A DNA stretch of 26,275 nucleotides from DASYDU01 sp036499445 (GCA_036499445.1 DASYDU010000305.1:1-26275); one strand, 5' to 3'; positions 7,036 to 15,308 are shown, counted from the stretch's first letter. Program-made: numbers and translations. Notes: generated by a model not told the origin, from the letters alone.

Positions 7036-8310
7036 TCAGCCGCGCTTCTTCTTCGAGCGTGGGCTGCGGCTCGAAGCGCGCGGTGCCGCTTTGGCTGGCG
7101 CGTCGGCGGTCGGGGTGCGCGGGCCGCCGCCGTTGTTTCCCGCAGCGGCCGCCACCGAGTGTGCTAGCGTGCCGGGGATCTGGTCGGCGGGGTCGCCAAA
7201 TTGGGCCAGTTCGCGGTGGAACATTTGCAGGAGCGCCTGCAAGAAAGAGACGAGCATGGGCCCGATGAGGATGCCGACCGGTCCGAGCGCGGTGAGTCCG
7301 CCCAGGATGCTCAAAAGTGCTAGCAGCGGATGGAGGTTGGACTGACCGTGCAAAATGTAGGGTTTGAGGATGTTGTCGACAGTGGAAACGACCAGGCCAC
7401 AGTAGATGAACAGCGCCAGCGCGACATGCCAATTGCCTAACACAACTTGCCCATCCACGATTCGTTCACCATAGAGCAAGATGTAGACACAAGTGGGCAC
7501 CCAGACCCCGACCGCTCCGACGAATGGTACCATCGCGAGCACCATCGTCGCGGCGGTGAGCAAAAAGATGGGAGCTGCCGCGGGCAGAGCAAAGTAGAAT
7601 CCGATGCCAGCGGCGACGCCCTGGACGACGGCGCCCGAGAGCGTGGCCACCACGACGGCCCGACTGATCTCACTAAATCGCTTGAGAAGCTCTTGCTCGT
7701 AGCTGGGATCGAGCGGCGAGAGTTGCATCAGCGTCTGAATCATGGCGGGGCCATCGGCCAGAAAGTAGTATAGCGCCACGACCATAATGAAGAGACCAAG
7801 CAAAATGCCGGTGCCGAGCTTGACGCCGCCCAAGAGCCAACCGATGACGCTCGTAGTGTTGCCAACAAGGTCGCTGGCATTGATTTTGGGACCGTCGTAT
7901 TCCTGGCTAAGCTGGGAGAGTCGCTCGATCAGGGCGGTGAGCGGATTGGAGGGCGAGGCCATGTGATCGCGCTGATCGCCGTCTGCGGCGGCCACGGAAT
8001 CAGAGAGACCGGCGTCCTCTCCCTGTTGCAATGTGTGATAGACGCGTTGGCATTCGGTGAACGCCTTCCAGCCGAGCCAAGACGTTGGCAGCAGTACGAC
8101 GAGGACGATGAGTACGGTCGTGACGGCCGCCGCGACGCGCGGCCGTGTCGGCAATCGCCGCAGCAACCAGCGATGGAGCGGTTGAAACACAACCAACAGG
8201 ACGCAGGCCAGGAACAGCGGCACCAGAAACTGGGCCATCACCTGAAAGAACACCGCTCCGACGAGGAGCGTGATTGCCAGCAGCACGATGAATGAGATTA
8301 CTCGCGGCAC
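7036..8310 (-). CDS. AI-2E family transporter (PerM/DUF20 type permease)
   Basis: The 424-residue product starts at GTG 8310 with AAGGA eight bases before it; the open frame further upstream has no family resemblance. The N-terminus (VISFIVLLAITLLVGAVFF, then FLVPLFLACVLLVVFQPLHRWL) and later spans such as GVAAGIGFYFALPAAAPIFLL and LGGLTALGPVGILIGPMLVSFL are typical of the AI-2E/PerM family. Members are membrane proteins with about seven to eight spans. Individual members export autoinducer-2 or act in Na+/Li+-H+ exchange, so the substrate here is unknown. Between spans two and three is the usual soluble insert (about residues 85-150). The C-terminus adds an Ala/Pro/Gly-rich linker and a strongly basic tail (SRSPRSKKKRG), which is unusual. 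It is divergent from the 8553 gene. Confidence 0.85.
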   Translation of the reverse strand: MPRVISFIVLLAITLLVGAVFFQVMAQFLVPLFLACVLLVVFQPLHRWLLRRLPTRPRVAAAVTTVLIVLVVLLPTSWLGWKAFTECQRVYHTLQQGEDAGLSDSVAAADGDQRDHMASPSNPLTALIERLSQLSQEYDGPKINASDLVGNTTSVIGWLLGGVKLGTGILLGLFIMVVALYYFLADGPAMIQTLMQLSPLDPSYEQELLKRFSEISRAVVVATLSGAVVQGVAAGIGFYFALPAAAPIFLLTAATMVLAMVPFVGAVGVWVPTCVYILLYGERIVDGQVVLGNWHVALALFIYCGLVVSTVDNILKPYILHGQSNLHPLLALLSILGGLTALGPVGILIGPMLVSFLQALLQMFHRELAQFGDPADQIPGTLAHSVAAAAGNNGGGPRTPTADAPAKAAPRASSRSPRSKKKRG

Positions 8311-8402
8311 GCAGCAATTCCTTGAATTCCATCGCCTGCAAAACTGCTTCCACATCAAGTTCGGCGAGCAAAGTCCCGCGGCGAAAAAATGAATACGCCA
8401 GA

Positions 8403-8411
8403 ATTCTAGCA
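8403..8411 (-). promoter_or_regulatory. Extended -10 promoter candidate for the AI-2E permease
   Basis: On the minus strand the sequence reads TGC-TAGAAT, an extended -10 element, about 90 bases upstream of the GTG at 8310. No good -35 box is seen at the right distance. Confidence 0.3.
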
Positions 8412-8552
8412 AACTTGGCTCTCGAACCCAGCACCAATCTTGCCGGATGCGGAAACGGTTCGTCACAATGGGCAACGTTCGATCGACGGTTTGGAGGCGG
8501 GTGAGCCGTTTTCGCTGAATTATTTCGTGCGTCCCAAGTCGGCCGCAGAGCA

Positions 8553-9572
8553 ATGACAGAGCGCAATGAGCCGCCGCCCGAGGGTCGCCGCATGGTTCTA
8601 ATTCTGCCGAAATGGCGCCGCTGGTGGACAGCAGTCGTCGAGCTGGTCGTTGTCGCGGTTGTCGCCGTGGCGGTGAGCAGCACGCTACGTACGGCCGTAA
8701 ACACGCTGGTGGTGGAGCCGCGGCAGGTATCGCCCGGCTGGCTGGTCGCGGCCGGGCTGTTGTATCTGGGCGGCTCGCTGCCGATGGCGTGGTTTTGGTG
8801 GCGGACACTCTTGGCGCTAGGCCAGCGGACCGGTGCGGCAGCGGCGCTCTATGCCTATCTGCTTGGTCACCTAGGTAAATACGTGCCGGGCAAGGCGCTG
8901 GTGATTGTGATTCGAGTCCGGATGTTGCGACCGCGGATCACGTCCGTTCGGTTGGGTTTGGCCAGTGTGCTGGTCGAAACATTGACGTTGATGGCGGTCG
9001 GCGCAGGCCTCGGCGCGGCGTTATCCGGATTTGTATTGAATTTCGACGGGCGCGTCACGGCAATCGCGATTTTGGTGGCGATCCTCGCCAGTGTTCCGGC
9101 GCTGCCGCCAATCGCCCGGCGGATTGCCGGCAAGGCGGTCGGTGATTTCCGCGCGGTCGCCGCCGCGCAGCGGTCGGATGCGGACTCCGCCAAAGCCATT
9201 CGATTGGGAATCACGTTTCGGCTGTTGACAAGCGGTTGGATCGCCGCGATTGCCTGCTGGGTGCTGTGGGGGCTGAGTCTATGGGCAACGTTGCGCGCGA
9301 TTGGCGTCGGCACTCTCGATCCGATTCGCGACTTGCCGCTGACGGTGACGGCCGTGTCGCTTGCGGTTGTGGGCGGATTTGTGTCGATGTTGCCGGGCGG
9401 ACTGATCGTGCGCGATGCACTCCTCTTGGAGCTCCTGTCGCCGGCTTGCGGCCCGGCAAATGCCTTGCTGGCGGCCGTTCTGCTGCGCCTGGTGTGGCTG
9501 GTGTCGGAGCTTGGCATCTGTGGTATTCTGGAATTGGGGAAGAGGGGCTGGGGGCTGGGAGCAGGGGAATAG
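8553..9572 (+). CDS. Lysylphosphatidylglycerol synthase TM-like (UPF0104/YbhN-like) membrane protein
   Basis: This 339-residue polytopic protein has about seven to eight spans. The segment LGGSLPMAWFWWRTLLALGQ, then YLLGHLGKYVPGKA, is the hallmark of the LPG_synthase_TM (UPF0104) family. That family includes the flippase-like domain of MprF, YbhN of E. coli and the C-terminal part of archaeal AglD. There is no soluble lysyl-transferase domain here, so it is not a full MprF. A role in moving or positioning a lipid or lipid-linked sugar is inferred. The GT2 gene starts 32 bases downstream. The last dozen residues (KRGWGLGAGE) are encoded by a repetitive G-rich stretch and may be a late addition. 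The ATG at 8553 is chosen as the first in frame; the one at 8592 is an alternative. Confidence 0.8.
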   Translation: MTERNEPPPEGRRMVLILPKWRRWWTAVVELVVVAVVAVAVSSTLRTAVNTLVVEPRQVSPGWLVAAGLLYLGGSLPMAWFWWRTLLALGQRTGAAAALYAYLLGHLGKYVPGKALVIVIRVRMLRPRITSVRLGLASVLVETLTLMAVGAGLGAALSGFVLNFDGRVTAIAILVAILASVPALPPIARRIAGKAVGDFRAVAAAQRSDADSAKAIRLGITFRLLTSGWIAAIACWVLWGLSLWATLRAIGVGTLDPIRDLPLTVTAVSLAVVGGFVSMLPGGLIVRDALLLELLSPACGPANALLAAVLLRLVWLVSELGICGILELGKRGWGLGAGE

Positions 9573-9603
9573 TGACCGGCCCAAAAATTGGCGGGCGTCG
9601 AAA

Positions 9604-10602
9604 ATGCTATCTGTCGTCATTCCAGTGCTCGATGAAGCGGAGAGCCTGCCGCAATTGCACCGCGAGCTGACTCGCGTGGCGAGCGAGGAGGGCTATGATC
9701 TGCAGCTCGTTATCGTCGACGACGGTTCGACCGACGCATCCTGGTCGGTGATCGAGCGGCTCGCGGCTGACGATCCGCGTGTGCTCGGCATCCGCTTTCG
9801 TCGCAATTTTGGTAAGGCCGCGGCGCTGGCGGCCGGTTTTGACGCGGCCAGCGGCGAGCGAATTGTCACGCTCGACGCCGACCTGCAAGACGACCCGGCC
9901 GAAATTCCCCAGCTACTGGCCAAGATCGATGAGGGCTTCGACTTGGCCAATGGTTGGAAACGGGTGCGACGCGATCCGTGGCAGCGCGTCGCGGCTTCGC
10001 GCGCATTCAATTGGCTGGTCAGCGGACTGACGGGTGTGAAGCTGCACGATCACAATTGCGGATTGAAATGTCTGCGCCGGGAAGTGATTCACGAAGTTCG
10101 CCTGTATGGCGGGTTGCATCGCTTTCTATGTGTGTTGGCGGCGACCCGCGGCTTCCGGGTGGGCGAGGTCGCGGTTCGGCATCGGCCGCGACAATACGGA
10201 TCGTCCAAGTATTCTATGTCGCGCTTCGTCAAGGCGCTCGTTGATCTGCTCACGGTCAAGTTTGTCCTCGCTCCGCGATTTCGGCCGCAGCATGTTTTGG
10301 GTGGCATCGGGCTAGCGGCAGTCGGATTGGGCGGACTCGGTATAACCTATCTCGCGGCAATGTGGTGTCTGTCGCGAACGGTTGCCGGCATGGCATTTGT
10401 CGAGCTGCATGGATCGGCCACGTTCTACTGTTCATTGGCGCTTCTGGTGATCGGCACGCAATGCCTTGTGGTCGGATTCTTGGGCGAGATGATCGCCGCG
10501 CAGCTGGTGCGCGAATCCGACACGTATTCGATTGCCGAGCATACTCCGCCACATGGTTCGCCGAAAGTGATTCCCCTCGGAAAGTCGAGCGATTCACCAT
10601 GA
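9604..10602 (+). CDS. GT2 glycosyltransferase, polyprenyl-phosphate sugar transferase type (DPM1/GtrB-like)
   Basis: The 332-residue product starts at MLSVVIPVLDEAE, the usual beginning of a GT2 domain; the open frame upstream is inside the previous gene and non-homologous. Visible motifs are IVDDGSTD (38-44), FRRNFGKAAALAAGFD (65-80), the metal-binding region LDADLQDDP (90-98), and NCGLKCLRREV with RPRQYGSSKYS later. Two hydrophobic spans follow (about residues 240-265 and 275-300). This is the layout of enzymes that move a sugar from a nucleotide donor to dolichol- or undecaprenyl-phosphate on the cytoplasmic side. It sits between the UPF0104 gene and a GT-C-like gene whose ATG overlaps its TGA. 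Confidence 0.9.
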   Translation: MLSVVIPVLDEAESLPQLHRELTRVASEEGYDLQLVIVDDGSTDASWSVIERLAADDPRVLGIRFRRNFGKAAALAAGFDAASGERIVTLDADLQDDPAEIPQLLAKIDEGFDLANGWKRVRRDPWQRVAASRAFNWLVSGLTGVKLHDHNCGLKCLRREVIHEVRLYGGLHRFLCVLAATRGFRVGEVAVRHRPRQYGSSKYSMSRFVKALVDLLTVKFVLAPRFRPQHVLGGIGLAAVGLGGLGITYLAAMWCLSRTVAGMAFVELHGSATFYCSLALLVIGTQCLVVGFLGEMIAAQLVRESDTYSIAEHTPPHGSPKVIPLGKSSDSP

Positions 10603-11996
10603 CGGCTCCGCCCGAAGACCGACTCGCCCGGTTGCGGTGGGGAGTCTATCTGATTTTGATCGCGGTCGCGGCGGGCAACATGACGGGGCGGCTATTGGCC
10701 GTCAACTCGGTCGACAGAGCCGGCGCTCTCCGGCGGCCGTTTCTGAGCGCGAATGACCGGAGCCGCTGGCTCACGGTTCGCGCGCTAGTGGAGCAAGGGA
10801 CCTATGCCATCGATGAGATCGTCGAGGAGCCAAATTGGGACACGATCGACATGGTGCGGCACCGCGGCAGCGATGGACAGTTGCATTTTTATTCCAGCAA
10901 ACCGCCGCTGCTGGCAACGCTGGTCGGCGGCGAGTATTGGCTGCTGAACGCGGCGACCGGCTGGACGTTTGTCAATCATCCCTACGAAATCGATCGGCTC
11001 ATGCTGCTGACGATCAACGTGCTGCCGCTCGTGGTGATGTATTTGCTTCTAGGCCGACTGGTGGAGCGATTTGGGAGTGCCGACTGGGGCCGCATCTTCG
11101 TGATGGCGGCCGCGACGCTCGGCACGTTTCTGACGACGTTTGCGGTCGTGCTCAACAATCACGTCGTGGCGGCGGTGAGCGCGGCGGTAGCCCTGTATGC
11201 GCTGGTGCGGATCATCGACGACGGCGAGCGGCGCTGGCGCTATTTTGCGATTGCCGGACTAGCCGCCGCCTTTGTTGCCGCCGACGAATTGCCGGCGCTA
11301 TCGCTGGTGGCGCTGATGGGACTGATGCTGCTTTGGCAAGCGCCGCGCGAAACGCTCTTGGCATATCTGCCGGGCGCCTTATTCGTAGTTGCGGCGTTCT
11401 TCGAAACGAACTATCTCGCCCATGACAGCTGGCTGCCGCCCTACATGCACCGAAGCACCGTCGACGCGAGCGACAATTGGTACAATTACACGTACACCGT
11501 CAATGGCGAAGAGCGGCCCAGCTATTGGCTCAATCGCCAGGGCATCGATCGCGGCGAGGCATCGCGAGTGACCTATGCGCTACAAGTGCTGGTGGGGCAT
11601 CACGGTATCCTTTCGCTTTCGCCGATCTGGCTTCTGAGCTTGTGGGGGATTTTGATCTGGCTGCGGGCGGAAGATCAAACGCGCCGTCAATTGGCGTGGC
11701 TGGTCGGCACACTGACGGTTGTATGTCTCGTGTTTTACATCGGGCTGCGGCCGCAGGAGGACCGCAACTACGGCGGCATGACGAGCGGATTCCGCTGGAT
11801 GTTTTGGTTCACGCCGCTGTGGCTGTTGGTGATGGTGCCGGCGGCGGACCGGCTGGCGAATTCGACGTTCGGTAAGGCGATTGCCCTCGCGCTTTTGACG
11901 ATGTCAGTGCTCTCGGTGAGTTACCCGACTTGGAACCCTTGGACGCATCCTTGGATCTATCGTTGGCTCGAGTGGTGTGGCTGGCCGGGACTATGA
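10599..11996 (+). CDS. GT39/GT-C-like integral membrane glycosyltransferase (putative)
   Basis: The 465-residue product is a polytopic membrane protein whose ATG overlaps the GT2 stop (ATGA, 10599-10602), so the two are translationally coupled. After the first span comes a loop with SANDRSRWLTVRALVE and then FYSSKPPLLATLVGGEYWLL. An acidic residue in the first loop and a KPP motif before the next span are typical of GT-C enzymes of the GT39/ArnT/PMT group. A second soluble loop (about residues 285-330, rich in Tyr, Asn and Trp) may bind the acceptor. The inferred role is to use the lipid-linked sugar made by the neighbour. The exact family is uncertain, because the sequence is divergent and many planctomycete homologues are only called hypothetical. 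Confidence 0.65.
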   Translation: MTAPPEDRLARLRWGVYLILIAVAAGNMTGRLLAVNSVDRAGALRRPFLSANDRSRWLTVRALVEQGTYAIDEIVEEPNWDTIDMVRHRGSDGQLHFYSSKPPLLATLVGGEYWLLNAATGWTFVNHPYEIDRLMLLTINVLPLVVMYLLLGRLVERFGSADWGRIFVMAAATLGTFLTTFAVVLNNHVVAAVSAAVALYALVRIIDDGERRWRYFAIAGLAAAFVAADELPALSLVALMGLMLLWQAPRETLLAYLPGALFVVAAFFETNYLAHDSWLPPYMHRSTVDASDNWYNYTYTVNGEERPSYWLNRQGIDRGEASRVTYALQVLVGHHGILSLSPIWLLSLWGILIWLRAEDQTRRQLAWLVGTLTVVCLVFYIGLRPQEDRNYGGMTSGFRWMFWFTPLWLLVMVPAADRLANSTFGKAIALALLTMSVLSVSYPTWNPWTHPWIYRWLEWCGWPGL

Positions 11997-12066
11997 TCGG
12001 CGGGCCATCCACAGTTCAAGTATTGCGGTTTTTGAATCTCGACCTTCGACAAGCGATAACAAAGCG

Positions 12067-12255
12067 ATGCGCTGCCCCACCTGTGGTAACGAGTTTGACC
12101 CGGCTAAATCAACGGCGATGCCATTTTGCAGCGAACGCTGTCGGACGATTGACCTCGGCCGCTGGTTGGACGAAGGCTATGGCTTGCCGCGTGTTCCCGA
12201 CCCTGAAGCCGATGAACTGCCGGAAGCGGGCGGCGATGCCAACGGCGACACATAG
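12067..12255 (+). CDS. yacG: DNA gyrase inhibitor YacG (zinc-binding)
   Basis: This 62-residue protein has the YacG layout: CPTCG near the N-terminus, then FCSERCRTIDLGRWLDEGYGLP. The four cysteines (CxxC and CxxxC) bind zinc. In E. coli YacG binds GyrB and inhibits gyrase. The C-terminus is acidic (about residues 44-62), as in many family members. The ATG at 12067 begins MRCPTCG and agrees with the family; the in-frame ATG 90 bases upstream would add an unrelated leader. It follows the GT-C-like gene by 70 bases and may be on the same transcript. Confidence 0.9.
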   Translation: MRCPTCGNEFDPAKSTAMPFCSERCRTIDLGRWLDEGYGLPRVPDPEADELPEAGGDANGDT

Positions 12256-12295
12256 CAACGCCCAGAAAGAGCCATTCCCCTTCCAGACAACTGCC

Positions 12296-12324
12296 TAGGC
12301 ACTTTGCATCGCCCGGCATATAAT
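12296..12324 (+). promoter_or_regulatory. Sigma70-like promoter for the 12383 gene
   Basis: TAGGCA (12296-12301) and a perfect TATAAT (12319-12324) are 17 bp apart. Transcription would begin near 12331, about 50 bases before the ATG at 12383. Confidence 0.5.
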
Positions 12325-12382
12325 CGGCCTTAACTAAATTGATGCGTTCAAGGACCTACGGCATCGGGTGTTTTTCCTTCCC

Positions 12383-13777
12383 ATGATTAGTCAACAAGAA
12401 AAACTTCGGGACGTGGCCTGGAGCGAGTTGTTTCGCTGGCTGCTCTTGCTGCGATCGGTGCGGATCGCGCTGATGGCCCGCGTGCTGGTGCTCGGCGCGA
12501 TCGGCTTGATTGCCACGACGCTCGGCTGGCGAGCCATCGGCTGGGTCTTCTCCGCCAGCAGCGACCCGGTTCTCGCGCAATGGCACGAGGACATGCGCGA
12601 CTGGCTGTGGGACAAGTCGCCCGAGTTTTCGATTGTCACGTCGGTCCACAGTGCAGATGAATTGTTTGCCTCGGCGGCGAGAGGACTAATCGAGGCACCG
12701 GTCACGTTATGGCTGTTTATGGCGCGGCCATTCATCGATTTGTTCCGGAGCGAGTTGACGGCCATCGGATTTCTCTGCCTGCTACTTTGCGGAATTTGGG
12801 AACTACTGGTGTGGGGATTGATCGGCGGCGCCATCACGCGTATCGCGGCCTTGAAATTCACGCGCGACGAGGCGCCGGACATGCTCGGGGCGCTGGCTCA
12901 TGCGGCCAGCAAGCTCGCTTCCTATAGCCTGGCGCCGCTGTTGGCCCTGGGCGGCGCCGCGGTCTTCGGACTTCAGCTCGTGGTTTTAGGCTGGTTCATG
13001 CGGCTAGGTTTCTTTGCGATGCTCGCGGGCTTGGCATGGCCGTTTGTGCTGATGCTCGGATTGCTGATGGCGATTTTGTTGATCGGGGCTTTGGTGGGCT
13101 GGCCGCTAATGTGGGCCACCGTGAGCGTTGAAGGGACCGACGCCTTCGACGCGCTGAGTCGCAGTTATGCCTATACCTTTCAGCGACCGCTACGGCTTCT
13201 CTGGTATGTGTTGTGCGTGACTGTGCTGGCGGCGGTGAGCATGTTCGTGGTGAAGCTATTTGCGGCCTCGGCGATCTCACTCGGCAGTTGGTCGGTGCGC
13301 TGGGGGTTGGACGAGCCCACGTATCATGCGATCGTTTCGCCGCGTGCGGCCGTGGAAGAGGGGACGCAGCCGAGTGGTGTTCCACCGCTTTCCGTAATTC
13401 CCTCTGCGAATGACGGCCCGCGCCTGCCCGCGCCGAGTCCGGACTTGTCAGCACCTGATCAGCCAACTGATTTGGGCAGCATGAGACAATTCGCAGGCAA
13501 GGCGATCGCCTTTTGGAAATCGCTTCTGGGCGCGCTGGCGGCCGGTTACCAAGCCGGCTTTCTCTGGGTGGCCGCGGTTGGCGTCTACCTGCTTTTGCGT
13601 AAGGAAATCGACGGCGCCGAAATGGACGAAATCTACGTCGAGGACGAGCAAGAATTTGGCATGGCGCCGCTCGCTGGCGATCCGGCGACCGGGATCCCAG
13701 AAGTGGATGCCAATGGCAGCGCTCTGCCGGGCGACGTCGGTGCGGCGTCGGGCACCTCCTCGGTGGGCTCGCTGTAG
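12383..13777 (+). CDS. Polytopic membrane protein of unknown function
   Basis: The 464-residue product has about six to seven hydrophobic spans. One is at about residues 25-55 (VLVLGAIGLIATTLGW), one at about 130-160 (GFLCLLLCGIWELLVWGLIGG), several are packed between 180 and 245, one is at about 275-295 and one near 395-415. A Pro/Ser-rich soluble loop (about 315-375) separates the last two. The C-terminus is acidic (EIDGAEMDEIYVEDEQEF). The central part, ending WPLMWATVSVEGTDAFDALSRSYAYTFQRP, resembles the helical bundle of bacterial DUF-type glycerophosphodiester-like membrane proteins, but I cannot place it. The start is the ATG at 12383; an in-frame GTG lies 15 bases upstream. It is convergent with the next gene, with 8 bases between them. 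Confidence 0.75.
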   Translation: MISQQEKLRDVAWSELFRWLLLLRSVRIALMARVLVLGAIGLIATTLGWRAIGWVFSASSDPVLAQWHEDMRDWLWDKSPEFSIVTSVHSADELFASAARGLIEAPVTLWLFMARPFIDLFRSELTAIGFLCLLLCGIWELLVWGLIGGAITRIAALKFTRDEAPDMLGALAHAASKLASYSLAPLLALGGAAVFGLQLVVLGWFMRLGFFAMLAGLAWPFVLMLGLLMAILLIGALVGWPLMWATVSVEGTDAFDALSRSYAYTFQRPLRLLWYVLCVTVLAAVSMFVVKLFAASAISLGSWSVRWGLDEPTYHAIVSPRAAVEEGTQPSGVPPLSVIPSANDGPRLPAPSPDLSAPDQPTDLGSMRQFAGKAIAFWKSLLGALAAGYQAGFLWVAAVGVYLLLRKEIDGAEMDEIYVEDEQEFGMAPLAGDPATGIPEVDANGSALPGDVGAASGTSSVGSL

Positions 13778-13785
13778 CGCTCAGG

Positions 13786-14151
13786 CTATCTCGGCGCGGC
13801 GATCCATCGCGCGAGATTCGCATCTAATTGCGCGAAGAATTGTCCGCGGCTGAGCACCTCGTCACAGCCGGCTTCCTCGGCGGCGGCCAATAGCGTCTCA
13901 TGCACGTGCGGCCCAAACGCGACGATGACCGGTTTCGCGCCCGGCAGCGACTTTAGCCGCGCGACTAGGGCAGCCACGTCGAGCGACGAGAGCGCGAGAT
14001 CGACGATCACCGTTGACGTGGGCGACTCAGCAGAAGCCGCGAACAATGTCGTGGAGTCGGACACCGACCGCAGCGACGCGCCGCACCGCACGGCCGCGGC
14101 CTCGACGCGCGACTGCGTCATCAAATCGCCGGTTAGCAGGACGAAGTTCAT
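13786..14151 (-). CDS. Degenerate receiver-like protein, function unknown
   Basis: This 121-residue protein has an alternating beta/alpha pattern like a CheY fold: MNFVLLTGD, then STVIVDLAL at the place of the phosphorylated Asp, then KPVIVAFGP, then AGCDEVLSRGQF. The Asp in VIVDL may match the phospho-acceptor. The acidic pair after strand one is missing, and Arg or Gln stands where the conserved Lys would be. It is therefore probably not a normal phospho-receiver. There is no output domain and no histidine kinase nearby. The PII gene is 27 bases upstream on the same strand, so the two may be co-transcribed. Confidence 0.65.
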   Translation of the reverse strand: MNFVLLTGDLMTQSRVEAAAVRCGASLRSVSDSTTLFAASAESPTSTVIVDLALSSLDVAALVARLKSLPGAKPVIVAFGPHVHETLLAAAEEAGCDEVLSRGQFFAQLDANLARWIAAPR

Positions 14152-14178
14152 GGCGAAGCTCGGAATTCGTGGCGCAGC

Positions 14179-14526
14179 TCAAATCGCGCCTTTGCCGCGA
14201 TAGCCGTCGCTGATTTGGATCGCTTCGTCCATCGGCAAAACGAAGATTTTACCGTCGCCGATGTGGCCGTCGGAACTCGTGCGGGCTACTTCTTCCAAGC
14301 ATTCGACGGTCCGCTCGAGGAAGTCGTCATTGACGGCGATCTCGAGCGCGATCTTGCGGAGCAGATTGGTTTTATACTCGTGGCCGCGGTAGGTTTCGAT
14401 TTGGCCCCGTTGCCGAGCGTAGCCCATCGCGTCGCAGACCGTCATCCGCTGCACATCAAGTCGCGAAAGCGCCTTCTGCACGGCATCTAATTTTGTCGGC
14501 TGGATGATCGCCACGATCATTTTCAT
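14179..14526 (-). CDS. PII-family nitrogen regulatory protein, divergent
   Basis: This 115-residue protein aligns with GlnB over its whole length. The T-loop keeps Y46 and Y51 (TYRGHEY), the usual uridylylation region, and K58. GHIGDGKIFV (87-96) is the B-loop, preceded by about three extra residues. PII trimers sense ATP/ADP and 2-oxoglutarate and control ammonium uptake and glutamine synthetase. In E. coli GlnB, Arg101 and Arg103 contact the nucleotide phosphates; the matching positions here are Gln104 and Ser106 (AIQISDG). No amtB, glnA or glnD is in the window. The start at 14526 agrees with the family; 14520 is an alternative ATG. The Uma2 gene is 83 bases upstream and the receiver-like gene is downstream. 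Confidence 0.9.
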   Translation of the reverse strand: MKMIVAIIQPTKLDAVQKALSRLDVQRMTVCDAMGYARQRGQIETYRGHEYKTNLLRKIALEIAVNDDFLERTVECLEEVARTSSDGHIGDGKIFVLPMDEAIQISDGYRGKGAI

Positions 14527-14609
14527 GATGAATCGCCTGTACCGAGAAGTTGTTCACCAAACATTCCGTTGCTGGTATCCGCCAAGAACGGCGGCTCGAC
14601 GTCGATCCG

Positions 14610-15212
14610 TCAAACCATGCTCGGAATTCGCGCTAGCGTATCGGTGCGGTCGACAAGTCGAATCTCGAGCCGGCCGTCCGCGGCGGTCCGCATTTCGCAC
14701 CCGACCACCTGGCTACGGACCCACCCATCGCCGGCCGGACGAAGCGATTCGTAGCCGTCGCCTGTAAGTTCAAAAATTTCCGGCTGTCGCGTGTCACGAT
14801 CGAGTACCCACACCTCGCAGACACCCACCTTGGAATAGAAAGCGAATTTCTCGTAGGATTCATCATCCGGGCTGCGAATCTCGACGACGACGTCGGGGCC
14901 GCCGTTGAAATACTCATTGCGATCGATGTCGAACCGCGCCGGCGTCAAAAGCACCAAATCGGGGATGCGGTAATTGTCGGGCCACATGCCGGCTTCGGCG
15001 ACATTGATTTCGTGGTAAACGCGACAGCCGTTTGGCATGGCCCAATGGAGCCGCAGCCAGAATTCCAGCTCGCCCTCAAAATCTTGATGTTCGCGATTCG
15101 GACTCGGGGCCATGTGCAATACCCCCTCCCACATTTCGTCATACCGGTCGATGCCAACGCGGCGCCGCCACTTCAAAATATGCTCCGGGACAACTGACAT
15201 GACAGCTTTCAT
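14610..15212 (-). CDS. Uma2 family protein (DUF820), PD-(D/E)XK nuclease fold
   Basis: The 200-residue product has the Uma2 layout: YDEMWEGVLHMAPSPNREHQ near the N-terminus, IPDLVLLTP in the middle (Asp of the active site), then DVVVEIRSPDDESYEKFAFY (Glu-x-Arg/Lys position) and CEVWVLDRDTRQ. Uma2 proteins belong to the restriction-endonuclease-like fold and are greatly expanded in cyanobacteria and planctomycetes; their role is not known. In the active-site core the usual Lys is Arg (EIRS), which may lower activity. GGAG nine bases before the ATG at 15212 supports this start. It lies between the metalloprotease and the PII gene on the same strand. Confidence 0.85.
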   Translation of the reverse strand: MKAVMSVVPEHILKWRRRVGIDRYDEMWEGVLHMAPSPNREHQDFEGELEFWLRLHWAMPNGCRVYHEINVAEAGMWPDNYRIPDLVLLTPARFDIDRNEYFNGGPDVVVEIRSPDDESYEKFAFYSKVGVCEVWVLDRDTRQPEIFELTGDGYESLRPAGDGWVRSQVVGCEMRTAADGRLEIRLVDRTDTLARIPSMV

Positions 15213-15260
15213 CGCGCATTTCTCCGTCGACCGCTAGTCATCTCATTGTAGCCAACGCAG

Positions 15261-15308
15261 GGCGAGCGGGCAGCGCTGAAACCCCGCGAATTCGAGCCCG
15301 CGCTCGCC
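15261..15308 (-). terminator. Long hairpin downstream of the metalloprotease, possible terminator
   Basis: GGCGAGCGGGC (15261-15271) pairs with GCCCG-CG-CTCGCC (15296-15308), 11 pairs with one 2-base bulge and a loop of about 24 bases. It begins 39 bases after the metalloprotease stop. The minus-strand sequence after it is not T-rich, so it may be a 3' stabilising structure or a Rho-dependent site instead. Confidence 0.35.

Noticed and set aside
14527..14609. Sigma54 promoter upstream of the PII gene
   Set aside because: A TTGGCGG followed by AGCAA was seen, but the GG/GC spacing does not fit the -24/-12 consensus.
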